64,000 nucleotides of DNA from Oceanotoga teriensis (GTDB lineage: Bacteria; Thermotogota; Thermotogae; Petrotogales; Petrotogaceae): NCBI RefSeq assembly GCF_003148465.1, contig NZ_QGGI01000006.1, positions 62,001-126,000 of the forward strand, read 5' to 3'. Made by a program: the position numbers and the translations under genes. Shown in pieces: positions 18,325-27,871 of the stretch. Below the pieces are notes generated by a model. That model was given only the letters and a program-made list of their open reading frames with translations, ran no database searches and was not told the origin of the DNA. Each line of letters opens with the position of its first letter. The first letter of the stretch is position 1.

Positions 18325-19332
18325 ATGAAAAAAATAATAAATAATCCAGAAAATTTTGTCAAAGAAACTGTTGAAGGAATAAAACTTGCATATCCTGAAA
18401 AAGTTGATACACTTGAAAATGATTTTAGAATATTAATAAGAAAAAATAATCCAAAAAAAAATAAAGTGGGAATAGTTACAGCCGGTGGAAGTGGACATCT
18501 CCCAGTATTTCTTGGATATGTTGGAGAAGGCATGATAGATGGATGTGCTATAGGAAATGTATTTGCTTCTCCATCATCACAAAAAATGTATAAAATGATC
18601 AAAGCTTGTGAATTTGGAAAAGGTGTTTTATGTCTGTATGGAAACTATGGTGGAGATAGAATGAATTTTGAAATGGCATGTGAAAATGCAGATTTTGATG
18701 ACATAAAAACAGCTCAAGTTCTTGTGAAAGATGATGTTGCTTCTGCAGATGAAAATAAAAAAGATACAAGAAGAGGAGTTGCGGGTCTTGTATATGCTTA
18801 TAAAATAGCTGGAGCAGCAGCAGAAATGGGATATGATCTTGAAAAAGTAGTGGAAATAACTCAAAAAGCTTTAAATAATATAAAAACAATGGGTGTAGCC
18901 TTAACACCATGTATAGTCCCAGAAGTTGGAGAACCTACATTTAAAATAGAAGAAGGTAAGATAGAAATAGGAATGGGAATACATGGAGAACAAGGAATAG
19001 AAATAAAAGATATGATGAATGCAGATGAAATTGCACAATTAATATTTGAAAAATTAAATAAAGAATTAAAATTACAAGAAAATGATGAAGTATCAGTTAT
19101 GATAAATGGACTCGGTGCTACCCCTCTTGAAGAACAATATATAGTATTTAGAAAAATTGCAAAAATATTAAATGAAAAAAATATAAATATAATAATGCCT
19201 CATATTGGAGAGTATGCAACATCCATGGAAATGGCTGGTTTATCAATTACCATATTCAAACTCGATCAAGAGCTAAAAGAATTATTAAAAAAACCTGCAA
19301 ATACTCCATTTTATACAAATATAAACAAATAA
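18325..19332 (+). CDS. dhaK: Dihydroxyacetone-type kinase, DhaK subunit
   Basis: ~335 residues. DhaK binds the ketose substrate covalently through a histidine, here H220 in MGIHGEQGIE. VTAGGSGHLPVF, YGNYGGDRMNF and VKDDVASA are family signatures. It works with DhaL to phosphorylate dihydroxyacetone or related short ketoses. ATG 18325 is preferred because GGAGG lies six bases before it; the upstream ATG at 18313 overlaps that site. No dhaM gene follows, so the phosphate donor may be ATP, or a DhaM-like protein encoded elsewhere. Confidence 0.92.
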   Translation: MKKIINNPENFVKETVEGIKLAYPEKVDTLENDFRILIRKNNPKKNKVGIVTAGGSGHLPVFLGYVGEGMIDGCAIGNVFASPSSQKMYKMIKACEFGKGVLCLYGNYGGDRMNFEMACENADFDDIKTAQVLVKDDVASADENKKDTRRGVAGLVYAYKIAGAAAEMGYDLEKVVEITQKALNNIKTMGVALTPCIVPEVGEPTFKIEEGKIEIGMGIHGEQGIEIKDMMNADEIAQLIFEKLNKELKLQENDEVSVMINGLGATPLEEQYIVFRKIAKILNEKNINIIMPHIGEYATSMEMAGLSITIFKLDQELKELLKKPANTPFYTNINK

Positions 19333-19345
19333 AGGTGGAATAAAA

Positions 19346-19969
19346 ATGAAAAAAGAAGACTTAAAATCAATCATAAATAATATACATGAATTAATAAAAG
19401 AAAATAAAAAATACCTTATAGAACTCGATCAAATGTTTGGTGATGGAGACTTAGGAATATCTATGGAACAAGGATTTGAAGGAGTAAAAAAATCACTTTT
19501 AGATGAAGAAAAAGATATGGGAAAAATATTTAGAAACATGAGTACAGCCTTAAATGAATCAGCACCATCTTCATTGGGAACAATAATATCATTTGGAATA
19601 CTTGGAATGGCAAAACAATTAAAAGGAATAGAAGAACCAAATACAAATCAAATGTCTGAAGCATTTGAAAAAGGATTAGAAACAATAATGCAAAAAGCAA
19701 GATCTGAAAAAGGTCAAAAAACAATATTAGATTCTATTATACCTGCAATAGAAACCTTCAAAAAATTATCTCAAGAAAATAAAAACATAAATCAAATAAC
19801 ATATGAAACATTTAAAGCAGCAGAAAAAGGTTGTGAATCAACAAAAGAAATGATGGCTGTTCATGGAAGAGCTGCATACCATAAAGAAAAAACACTTGGA
19901 GTAATAGATGGAGGTTCAGTTGTTGGAAAATTAATATTTGAAGGAATATGCAAATATTATAATGACTAA
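19346..19969 (+). CDS. dhaL: Dihydroxyacetone-type kinase, nucleotide-binding subunit DhaL
   Basis: 207 residues. The metal-nucleotide site is DQMFGDGDLGISM, with SAPSSLGT and GRAAYHKE further on. It carries ADP/ATP and transfers phosphate to the ketose on DhaK. RBS GGTGG precedes the start. The TAA stop overlaps the frame of the next gene. Confidence 0.93.
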   Translation: MKKEDLKSIINNIHELIKENKKYLIELDQMFGDGDLGISMEQGFEGVKKSLLDEEKDMGKIFRNMSTALNESAPSSLGTIISFGILGMAKQLKGIEEPNTNQMSEAFEKGLETIMQKARSEKGQKTILDSIIPAIETFKKLSQENKNINQITYETFKAAEKGCESTKEMMAVHGRAAYHKEKTLGVIDGGSVVGKLIFEGICKYYND

Positions 19970-19980
19970 TGGTGAAAAAA

Positions 19981-20790
19981 ATGATAAAATTAATAGCTTT
20001 AGACTTAGATGGAACATTATTAAATTCTCAAGGTAAAATAACTGAAAAAACTATACAAACGATAAAAAAAGCTCAAAATATGAATAAAATAATAACCCTA
20101 TCTTCAGGAAGAACAAAAAAAGGACTTGAAGAATATATAAAAATTTTAAAATTAAATAATACAAACAGTTTCATAATAGCAAATACAGGCTCATACATAT
20201 ATGAATTAAATACAAATCAAATAATTCATATGGCCACAATTGATATCAATATAGCAAAAAATATTTATGAAAAAACTAAAACAGAAAATATACAAATATG
20301 TATGTATGATGAAGAAACATTATACTATTATGGAGATAAACCGAATGAAGCCCTAAAAAAAGATGCTTCAATACTAAAAATGAATACAAAATATATAGAT
20401 ATATATAAAAAAGAAAATCAAACAAAGAAATTTGGTAGGATAAATATAATGGGAACAAAAGAAAATATAGAAAAATCATTAAAAAAAATTGATAAAGAAA
20501 TTTTAAAAAATTATTATACAGTTTGGAATATAGAATCTAGTTTTGAAATATTAAACAAAAAAGCTAACAAAGCAAATGCTTTAAAAATTTTGGCAAAATA
20601 TTTAAAAATAGAAAAAGAAGAAATAATGGCAATAGGTGACAATAACAATGATAAAGAAATGCTTGAATATGTAGAAAATTCTGTTGCAATGGGAAATTCA
20701 AATCAAAAAATAAAAAAAATATGTAAATATACGACAAAAACAAATGATCAAGATGGAGTTGCTCACGCAATAAATAAATGGGCATTATAG
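19981..20790 (+). CDS. HAD-superfamily (Cof-type) sugar phosphatase
   Basis: ~269 residues, haloacid dehalogenase type IIB. Motif I is ALDLDGTLLN, motif II the serine in LSSGRT, and motifs III/IV lie in MAIGDNNNDKEML with the preceding lysine. It dephosphorylates sugar phosphates or cofactors and may remove excess intermediate of this catabolic operon. The frame opens at 19969, but ATG 19981 follows a GGTG site and begins immediately before the conserved first strand. Confidence 0.9.
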   Translation: MIKLIALDLDGTLLNSQGKITEKTIQTIKKAQNMNKIITLSSGRTKKGLEEYIKILKLNNTNSFIIANTGSYIYELNTNQIIHMATIDINIAKNIYEKTKTENIQICMYDEETLYYYGDKPNEALKKDASILKMNTKYIDIYKKENQTKKFGRINIMGTKENIEKSLKKIDKEILKNYYTVWNIESSFEILNKKANKANALKILAKYLKIEKEEIMAIGDNNNDKEMLEYVENSVAMGNSNQKIKKICKYTTKTNDQDGVAHAINKWAL

Positions 20791-20819
20791 TATACTTCTC
20801 AATATATAGCATATGATCA

Positions 20820-20842
20820 AAATGGAGGCTTTGCCTCCATTT
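20820..20842. terminator. Hairpin between convergent genes
   Basis: AAATGGAGGC-TTT-GCCTCCATTT, a 10-bp stem with a short T run. It lies between the PTS operon and a minus-strand gene and could serve both. Confidence 0.6.
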
Positions 20843-20847
20843 ATCAT

Positions 20848-21612
20848 TTATAAAGGTAAAGTAAAATAACTATCATATATAAAACAATTAAAATTCAAAT
20901 CCCAATCAAAAATTAAAAGGTTAGAATTTATATCCTTAAAAGAAAAAATTCTTTTACCCTCAACAATCAAAGAACTTTCAGCATTCCAAAATTTTAAAGA
21001 TTTTTCTTCACCAGTTCTATTACAGACAAAAAAAGGAATACCAGTTTCAATACTTCTACTTTCCCATTCCCCATTAGGTCCATAAAGACCAGGCCCCCAT
21101 GATGAAGGTGCTAAGACAATATCAACATTCTGAGATTTTAAGTAATTTGAAAATTCTTTTTCATATGCATCTGCACATATAACAATACCAAAACGTTTAT
21201 TAAAAATTTCGAAAACTTCTATAATATTACCTGGACTTGACCATTCATCTATAAAACTTGAAAATTTTCTTTGTTTACCTACTAATACACCATCACTATT
21301 AATAAAAAAAATAGAATTATAATACTTATTATTGAAAAAATCTTTCTCTGGAGAACCTAAAAAAAGATTCAAATCATACTTTTTACATTTACTCATAATA
21401 GATTTCATCCAATTATCTGGCTGAACACATATCTTATTAATAATTTTTTTAGAAAAAAATTGTAGTCCAGAAACAGCTAATTCAGGAGTTAAAACAATAT
21501 CAACATTATTTTTATAAGCTAAAAAAAGACCTTTTTCTATATATTTTTTATTAAAATCAAAATCATCGCATAAAAGATTCAAATGTAAAAAAGCAACTCT
21601 AATAGTATTCAT
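20848..21612 (-). CDS. Carbon-nitrogen hydrolase (nitrilase superfamily)
   Basis: ~254 residues with the full triad: Glu in TPELAVSG, Lys in KQRKFSSF and Cys in VICADAYE. A conserved NRTGEE segment near 210 matches amidase and carbamoylase relatives. The substrate is unknown. The frame opens with a TTG that overlaps the ribosome binding site; the ATG at 21612 after GGAGGTG is the better start. It stands alone and is divergent from the diguanylate cyclase. Confidence 0.87.
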   Translation of the reverse strand: MNTIRVAFLHLNLLCDDFDFNKKYIEKGLFLAYKNNVDIVLTPELAVSGLQFFSKKIINKICVQPDNWMKSIMSKCKKYDLNLFLGSPEKDFFNNKYYNSIFFINSDGVLVGKQRKFSSFIDEWSSPGNIIEVFEIFNKRFGIVICADAYEKEFSNYLKSQNVDIVLAPSSWGPGLYGPNGEWESRSIETGIPFFVCNRTGEEKSLKFWNAESSLIVEGKRIFSFKDINSNLLIFDWDLNFNCFIYDSYFTLPL

Positions 21613-21646
21613 AAACACCTCCAAAATTTTAGAATAATTTATAAAG

Positions 21647-21662
21647 TGTTATAATTATAACA
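21647..21662. promoter_or_regulatory. 16-bp palindrome holding opposed TATAAT elements
   Basis: TGTTATAATTATAACA is perfectly self-complementary and contains TATAAT on both strands. It lies between a minus-strand amidase gene and the plus-strand diguanylate cyclase, so it may be a shared bidirectional -10 region. The -35 regions are weak on both sides. Confidence 0.5.
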
Positions 21663-21711
21663 AACAATTAATACAAAACTTAAATGAATTTATAAAAATA
21701 GGGGGAAACAA

Positions 21712-22749
21712 ATGAATAATGATTATAAACTTGAAAACAAAATATTTGATATTATACTTATAATATCTATAGTATTATCTATATTTTCTATGATAGGAAA
21801 CATACTTTTTAAATTTCCTCTAAATGTAAACATAAAATGGATAGGGTTTATATTAATTTCTTTGATAACTTATATAAAGAAAAATGATGAAGAAAGAAAA
21901 ATCGGTAAAATACTATACTTTTCATTTCTTATATTTTTTATGATACCATATGGATGGTTTAATTCTGGTGGAGCGGCTAATAACACTATGGGATATGCAT
22001 TTTTATTATTAATTGCAATTACCTACTTAGTATATGGAAAAACAAGAATATTTTTTATAACATCACTAATAGCAATGCTCACAATTCTACATATAATAAG
22101 TTATTATTATCCTAGTTTAGTTGCTATATATGACTCAAAAAGTCAGTTTTATGATAGACTTATACAAATTCCTTTAACCTTCATAGGTACATATTTACTC
22201 GTAAAAAAATTTTCAGATGCATATAGAAATGAAAAAGAAAAACTTGAAAAAACCAATAATAAATTAAAATTTTATGCCAATAAAGATACAATAACAGGAC
22301 TATACAATAGAAGATTTTTAGATCAAAAATTAAAATTAATAATAAATAATGCTGATTGTGAAAAAAAAGAAATTTATTCAATAATATATGATATAGATAA
22401 TTTCAAAAAAATAAATGATAATTACGGTCATGATTATGGAGATTTAATAATAAAAGAAATTGGAAATATAACAAAAAATATTTTCAAAGAAGATTCTTTC
22501 AATGCAAGATGGGGAGGAGATGAATTTTATACAATATATTTTGGTGAAAAAGAAAAATTAATAAAAAAATTAGAAATGTTAAAAAAAGAAGTACAAGAAA
22601 AAACAAATATAAAAAGTATTAAAATTACAATAAGTATAGGATATACAAGAATAAAAAATGTTGATACCATAGAAAGCCTTTTAAAAAGAATAGATAAAGC
22701 TTTATATACATCAAAAAAAGCGGGTAAAAATCAATATACATATCTATGA
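21712..22749 (+). CDS. Membrane-bound diguanylate cyclase (GGDEF)
   Basis: 345 residues. About six membrane segments fill the first ~175 residues with no recognised sensor domain. A GGDEF domain follows: TGLYNRRFLD, DNFKKINDNYGHDYGD and the intact active site RWGGDEF. It should make cyclic di-GMP from GTP. The inhibitory RxxD site five residues before GGDEF is absent (KEDS instead), so product inhibition at that site is not expected. GGGGG precedes the start. The sbcD gene follows after 13 bases. Confidence 0.92.
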   Translation: MNNDYKLENKIFDIILIISIVLSIFSMIGNILFKFPLNVNIKWIGFILISLITYIKKNDEERKIGKILYFSFLIFFMIPYGWFNSGGAANNTMGYAFLLLIAITYLVYGKTRIFFITSLIAMLTILHIISYYYPSLVAIYDSKSQFYDRLIQIPLTFIGTYLLVKKFSDAYRNEKEKLEKTNNKLKFYANKDTITGLYNRRFLDQKLKLIINNADCEKKEIYSIIYDIDNFKKINDNYGHDYGDLIIKEIGNITKNIFKEDSFNARWGGDEFYTIYFGEKEKLIKKLEMLKKEVQEKTNIKSIKITISIGYTRIKNVDTIESLLKRIDKALYTSKKAGKNQYTYL

Positions 22750-22762
22750 AAGGAAGGGGAAA

Positions 22763-23893
22763 ATGAAGATAATACATACAGCAGATTGGCATCTTGGTAA
22801 AATAATATATTCAAATTATATGACTCAAGAACAAGAATATATATTAGAACAATTCATAAATTATGTAGAAAAAAACAAACCTGATGTAATAATAATATCT
22901 GGTGACATTTATGATAGATCAATACCTCCTTCAGAAGCTGTAAACTTATTAAACAAAGTTTTATCAAACATAGTTATAAAAAATAAAATACCGACTATGA
23001 TAATATCTGGAAATCATGATAGCGAAGAAAGATTAGAATTTCTCAATGGAATACTTTCAGAAATGGACTTACATATAGAAGGAAAAATAAAAAAACAAAT
23101 AAAAAAAGTTATAATAAATAAAAATTCTAAAGATAAAACAAATTTTTATTTATTGCCATATATAGAAATGCAAAAAGTAAAAGATCTATATGAAATAGAT
23201 TTCCAAACAAAAAATGAAGCTTTGAAATATATAATAAAAGAAATGAAAATTGATACAAATGAAATAAATATATTAATATCACATGAATATGTTGCTGGAG
23301 GAATAGAAAGCGATTCTGAAAGAATATTATCAATAGGAGGAACAGAATATATTGATCCTCAAATATTGAAAGACTTCGATTATGTTGCACTTGGACATTT
23401 ACATGGACCGCAAAAAATAAAATATGAAAAAATAAGATATTCAGGTTCACTCATGAAATATTCATTCAGTGAAACTAATCAAAAAAAAGGAATGAATTTA
23501 ATAGAAATAAATCAAAAAAATGATATAAAAATAAAACAAATAAACTTCAAACCAAAAAGAGATATGAAAATAATAAAAGGGTTATTCAATGAAATAATAA
23601 AAATGGAAAATACTGATGATTATTTACACATAATAATAGAAGATCAAGAACCAATATATGAAGCAATAAACAAATTGAGAACAAAATATCCAAACGTACT
23701 ATCATTAGAATTTCCTAATCTAAAAACTAATAATGATATAAAAACAAATAAAAAAAATATCAAAAATATATCACCAAATGAATTATTCTATTATTTTTAT
23801 GAAGAAATTAAAGGGAAAAAAATAAATGAAAATCAAAAAACATATACAAATAAACTTTTTGAAGAAATACTAAAAGAAAGAAGTGAAGAATAA
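22763..23893 (+). CDS. sbcD: Exonuclease subunit SbcD (Mre11-like)
   Basis: 376 residues. Phosphodiesterase motifs are HTADWHLGK, GDIYDRS, GNHDSEER, SHEYVAGG and LGHLHGPQ, which bind two Mn ions. With SbcC it cleaves hairpins and blocked DNA ends. AGGAAGGGG stands before the start and the stop TAA overlaps the sbcC ATG (TAATG). Confidence 0.95.
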   Translation: MKIIHTADWHLGKIIYSNYMTQEQEYILEQFINYVEKNKPDVIIISGDIYDRSIPPSEAVNLLNKVLSNIVIKNKIPTMIISGNHDSEERLEFLNGILSEMDLHIEGKIKKQIKKVIINKNSKDKTNFYLLPYIEMQKVKDLYEIDFQTKNEALKYIIKEMKIDTNEINILISHEYVAGGIESDSERILSIGGTEYIDPQILKDFDYVALGHLHGPQKIKYEKIRYSGSLMKYSFSETNQKKGMNLIEINQKNDIKIKQINFKPKRDMKIIKGLFNEIIKMENTDDYLHIIIEDQEPIYEAINKLRTKYPNVLSLEFPNLKTNNDIKTNKKNIKNISPNELFYYFYEEIKGKKINENQKTYTNKLFEEILKERSEE

Positions 23894-26800
23894 TGAAACC
23901 TATAAAATTAAAATTAAAAGCATTCGGCCCATTTCTTGAAGAACAAAACATAGATTTTTTAAAATTACAAAAAGAAGGTTTATTTTTAATAACAGGACCT
24001 ACTGGAGCTGGGAAAACAACTATTTTTGATGCTATATGTTTTGCTTTATATGGAATTGGATCGATGGGAGAAAGAGGGAACTTAAACTCAAGATCCGACT
24101 TCGCAGATGAAGAAACTGATACTAAAATAGAATTCGAATTTATGCTCAAAGAAAAACTCGTGAAAATAAAAAGGAATCCTTCGTATATAAGAAAAAGAAA
24201 AAGAGGAGAAGGAATAACAGAACAAAAAGCAGATGCATCATTAAAAGTTTATGAAAATGAAAAATTAATAATACAAGAAAATGGATACATTCAAGTAACA
24301 AAGAAAGTAGAAGAAATATTAAATTTAAACTATGAACAATTCAGACAAATAATGATGATACCTCAAGGTGAATTTAGGACATTCTTAACGGCTGATTCAA
24401 ATCAAAGAGCTGATATTTTTAAGAAAATATTTAATATAAAAATATATGAAAAATTTGAAGATAAAATAGATGAAAATTATAAAAAAATAAGTGCAGAACT
24501 CGAAAAAAATAAATTGAAGATAAAAACAATATCAGAAAAAGTATATATAAACACAAAAGAATACACAGAATTAATAAAAAACGATTACATAAATACAGAG
24601 GATATAAAAATACAAATAGAAAAAGAAATAAAAAAAATAGATGAAGAAAAACAAAAAACAATATTAGAAAAAAATAAAAAACAAAAAGAACAAAAAGAAA
24701 ATAATCAAAGATATGAACAAATAAAAAATACAAATGAATTAATAGCAAAAAAGGAAAACATAGAATTAGAAATAAAAGAACTATTAAATAAAGAAAAATA
24801 TATAAAAGAAATAGAAAAAATATTGGAAAAAATAAAAAAAACAGAGAAAATAGTACCTTATGAAAAAAAATACGAAGAACAAATATCTGAAAGATTAGAA
24901 AAACAAGAAAAAATAAACTCAGAAGAACAAGAACTAAGAAAAAATATAGAAAAACAAAGTATAATATCAGAAAATTTATTAAAAATAGAAAAAGAATATC
25001 AAAAAATATCAGCAATAAAAAAATTAAATGAAGAATTAGAAGAAAATATAAAAAAAATACAGATTTTAAAAGAAAAAGAAGAATTTTATAAAAAAATAAG
25101 CAAACAATTATATGAAAAAGAAAAATATATAAAAGAAAAACAAAAAATTATAGACATAAATAAAATAAATCTTGAAAAAAACGAAAAATATATAGAAGAA
25201 AGTGAAAATATAGATTCAACAATGACAAATGAACATATAAAAGAAAAACAAAAAATCTTAAAATCAATTAAAATTATTGATCAAAAATACCTACAATTTG
25301 AAACAACTTTAGAAGAATATGAAAAAAAACAAAAAGAAAAAAATTCTATCGAAATGAACTTACAAAATCTCAGAAAAGAACAAAATGAAAAAATAGAAAA
25401 ATTATTAAAAAATCAGTCTTATAAAATTGCAGAAACATTAAAAGAAGGTCAACCATGTCCAGTATGTGGTTCTATAAATCACCCAAATCCAGCAAAAACT
25501 CACACCGAAATCATAAATCAAGAAGAAATAGAATATTTAAATAAAAAAATAGAAAAAGAAGAAGAAGAAAAACAAAATATACAAAAAAAATATGAAATAA
25601 TAAATAAAAAATACAATGAATTAGAATCATTTATAAAACATGAATATATAAGAATATGTCAAGAAAAAAATATAAAAAATGAATTAGACCAAAAAAAACA
25701 TATAAAAAATTTAATTAAAGAAACTCAAGAAGAATTAGAAAAATTAATGGAAAAATATGTAAAAGAAAGAAATCAAATAGAAGAAATAAAACAAATAAAA
25801 GAAAATAATAAACAAATAAAAGAAAATTTAAAAAAATATGAGAAAGAAGAAAAAAGTATACAAATTGAAATAGATCAAATAAAAAAAACTGAAACAGAAG
25901 AAAAAATAAAAATAGATCAAATAAAAAATGAAATAAAAAATAAAACAGAACAAGAAATAATAAAAGAAAGAGATAAAAATATTAAATTTATACAAGAAAT
26001 AGAAGAAAAATATAAATTTTATAAAAAAGAAAATGATCAATTATTAGAAAAAATAAACTCCCAAAAAGGTATAATAAATTTATTAAAAGAAGATATTGGA
26101 ATTTTAAATGAAAAAATAGAATACACATTAAAAGAATTAAAAGAAAAATTAGAAGAATATAAAATGAAAGATTTAGAGGAATATAAAAAATTTAAAAATA
26201 AAATAAATGAAATAAACAAATTAGAAGAAGAAATAAAAGAATATGATGAACAAACTCAAAATAAAAAAATTATATTAAAAAATCTTGAAGAAATGACAAA
26301 AAATCTACAAAAAACAGATGAAAATCCAATATTAAAAGAAATAGAAAAAACTGAAAATGAAATTGAATTATTAATAAAAAAAGAGTCAAATATAGACTAT
26401 AAAATAAAAGATTTTAAATCAATTATTGAAGAAATAAATGAAATTCAAAAAGAAACAGAAAAACAAGAAAAAAATTATAAAATGATAAAAGAATTGAGAG
26501 ATATTGCAAAAGGCAACAATGAATCTAGAATAAGTTTAAGCAAATATGTACTTGCTTATTATTTTGAAGAAATATTAGATCAATCAAATCAAAGATTAAA
26601 AAAATTAACTGAAAATAGATATAAACTTTTTAGAGCTTCAAAAGTATTAGATGCAAGAAAAAATGAAGGACTTGAAATAATGGTATTTGATAATTATACA
26701 GCTAAAGAAAGAGAAATAAAAACTTTATCCGGAGGAGAAAGTTTTAAAGCGGCTTTATCGTTAGCTTTAGGCCTTGCGGATATAGTACAAAAACATTCTG

Positions 26801-27015
26801 GTGGCGTATCTTTAGATACTATATTTATAGATGAAGGATTTGGAAGTCTTGATAATAACTCTTTAGATAATGCAATAGAAGTATTGTCTCAATTAAATGC
26901 AAATGGAAGAATGGTTGGAATAATATCTCATGTAAATGAATTAAAAGAAAGAATAAATTCGAAGATAGAAATAATACCAAATAAAAAAGGAAGTATTATA
27001 AAAAGAGGGATTTAA
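23893..27015 (+). CDS. sbcC: Exonuclease subunit SbcC (Rad50-like ATPase)
   Basis: 1040 residues. Walker A is GPTGAGKTT near residue 40. Two very long coiled coils rich in E/K flank a zinc hook, CPVCG, at about 521-525. The C-terminal half has LSGGESFKAALS and Walker B IFIDEGFGSLD. It is the ATP-driven clamp of the SbcCD nuclease. Translation is coupled to sbcD, and the next gene starts at the very next base after its stop codon. Confidence 0.96.
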   Translation: MKPIKLKLKAFGPFLEEQNIDFLKLQKEGLFLITGPTGAGKTTIFDAICFALYGIGSMGERGNLNSRSDFADEETDTKIEFEFMLKEKLVKIKRNPSYIRKRKRGEGITEQKADASLKVYENEKLIIQENGYIQVTKKVEEILNLNYEQFRQIMMIPQGEFRTFLTADSNQRADIFKKIFNIKIYEKFEDKIDENYKKISAELEKNKLKIKTISEKVYINTKEYTELIKNDYINTEDIKIQIEKEIKKIDEEKQKTILEKNKKQKEQKENNQRYEQIKNTNELIAKKENIELEIKELLNKEKYIKEIEKILEKIKKTEKIVPYEKKYEEQISERLEKQEKINSEEQELRKNIEKQSIISENLLKIEKEYQKISAIKKLNEELEENIKKIQILKEKEEFYKKISKQLYEKEKYIKEKQKIIDINKINLEKNEKYIEESENIDSTMTNEHIKEKQKILKSIKIIDQKYLQFETTLEEYEKKQKEKNSIEMNLQNLRKEQNEKIEKLLKNQSYKIAETLKEGQPCPVCGSINHPNPAKTHTEIINQEEIEYLNKKIEKEEEEKQNIQKKYEIINKKYNELESFIKHEYIRICQEKNIKNELDQKKHIKNLIKETQEELEKLMEKYVKERNQIEEIKQIKENNKQIKENLKKYEKEEKSIQIEIDQIKKTETEEKIKIDQIKNEIKNKTEQEIIKERDKNIKFIQEIEEKYKFYKKENDQLLEKINSQKGIINLLKEDIGILNEKIEYTLKELKEKLEEYKMKDLEEYKKFKNKINEINKLEEEIKEYDEQTQNKKIILKNLEEMTKNLQKTDENPILKEIEKTENEIELLIKKESNIDYKIKDFKSIIEEINEIQKETEKQEKNYKMIKELRDIAKGNNESRISLSKYVLAYYFEEILDQSNQRLKKLTENRYKLFRASKVLDARKNEGLEIMVFDNYTAKEREIKTLSGGESFKAALSLALGLADIVQKHSGGVSLDTIFIDEGFGSLDNNSLDNAIEVLSQLNANGRMVGIISHVNELKERINSKIEIIPNKKGSIIKRGI

Positions 27016-27834
27016 ATGAATAAAACAAAAATTTATAAACTCTATAAAAAAATACAAAAAGATCAAGTAAATGCAATAAGTGGAGAACTAACATATTTTC
27101 TAATACTTTCTATATTTCCATTTTTGATATTCTTTTTAAATATATTAAATTATACGGGAATACCCCATGAAATACTGATAAGTGAATTAATAATAACATT
27201 ACCGGAACAAACTCAACAACTTTTAAATAACATAATAAAAGAAATCTCTCATAATAGTTCTGGAACTCTTTTATCTATAAGTTTTATATTGACATTATGG
27301 ACTGGATCAATAGGAATAACAGCGATGATAAGAGCTATAAATAAAGCTTATAACATAATAGAAAACAGATCATATATAAAAATAAAATTAATTTCATTAA
27401 TTTTTACAATATTCTTGGCATTATTAATAATAATAGTTTTAACAATGCTTGTATTTGGACAAATAATAGGAAACAAAATATTTGTATATTTTGGAGTTTC
27501 AAAATTTTTTAAAGATTTTTGGGAAATAATAAGAAAAGTAATACCTTTAATCGCTATGATATTGACTTTTGCAATGCTTTATAAAATAGCTCCTGCACAA
27601 CAAAAAAATTTAAAAATAAAATTAAAACAAACAATTCCTGGTGCAGTATTCACAACTATAGGTTGGATAATATCTTCTCATATATTTTCATTATATATAA
27701 ACAATTATGCAAATTATTCTACAATGTATGGTAGTTTAGGGGGAATAATAATACTATTAATTTGGTTATATATAACAAGTATGATGATAATAATAGGTGC
27801 TGAAATAAATGGAATAAACATAAATCCAATATAA
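27016..27834 (+). CDS. YihY/BrkB-family inner membrane protein
   Basis: 272 residues with six predicted membrane segments. The opening GELTYFLILSIFPFLIF and the later GSLGGIIILLIWLYITS (with IIGAEING after it) are hallmark sequences of the family. The function is not established; the family was once misnamed ribonuclease BN. It starts on the base after the sbcC stop and is presumably cotranscribed. Confidence 0.88.
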   Translation: MNKTKIYKLYKKIQKDQVNAISGELTYFLILSIFPFLIFFLNILNYTGIPHEILISELIITLPEQTQQLLNNIIKEISHNSSGTLLSISFILTLWTGSIGITAMIRAINKAYNIIENRSYIKIKLISLIFTIFLALLIIIVLTMLVFGQIIGNKIFVYFGVSKFFKDFWEIIRKVIPLIAMILTFAMLYKIAPAQQKNLKIKLKQTIPGAVFTTIGWIISSHIFSLYINNYANYSTMYGSLGGIIILLIWLYITSMMIIIGAEINGININPI

Positions 27835-27866
27835 AAAAGGGCATTTTAAATTTTTAAAATGCCCTT
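27831..27866 (-). terminator. Terminator of the chemoreceptor gene
   Basis: AAGGGCATTTTAAA and its complement form a stem followed on the minus strand by TTTTTTAT. It overlaps the stop codon of the convergent YihY gene; no T run exists on the plus strand. Confidence 0.75.
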
Positions 27867-27871
27867 CAGTA

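Noticed and set aside
24431-26219. Several long minus-strand open frames inside sbcC
   Set aside because: They are phenylalanine/leucine/tyrosine-rich mirror images of an A-rich coiled-coil gene and have no ribosome binding site. The same applies to the other antisense frames in the window.
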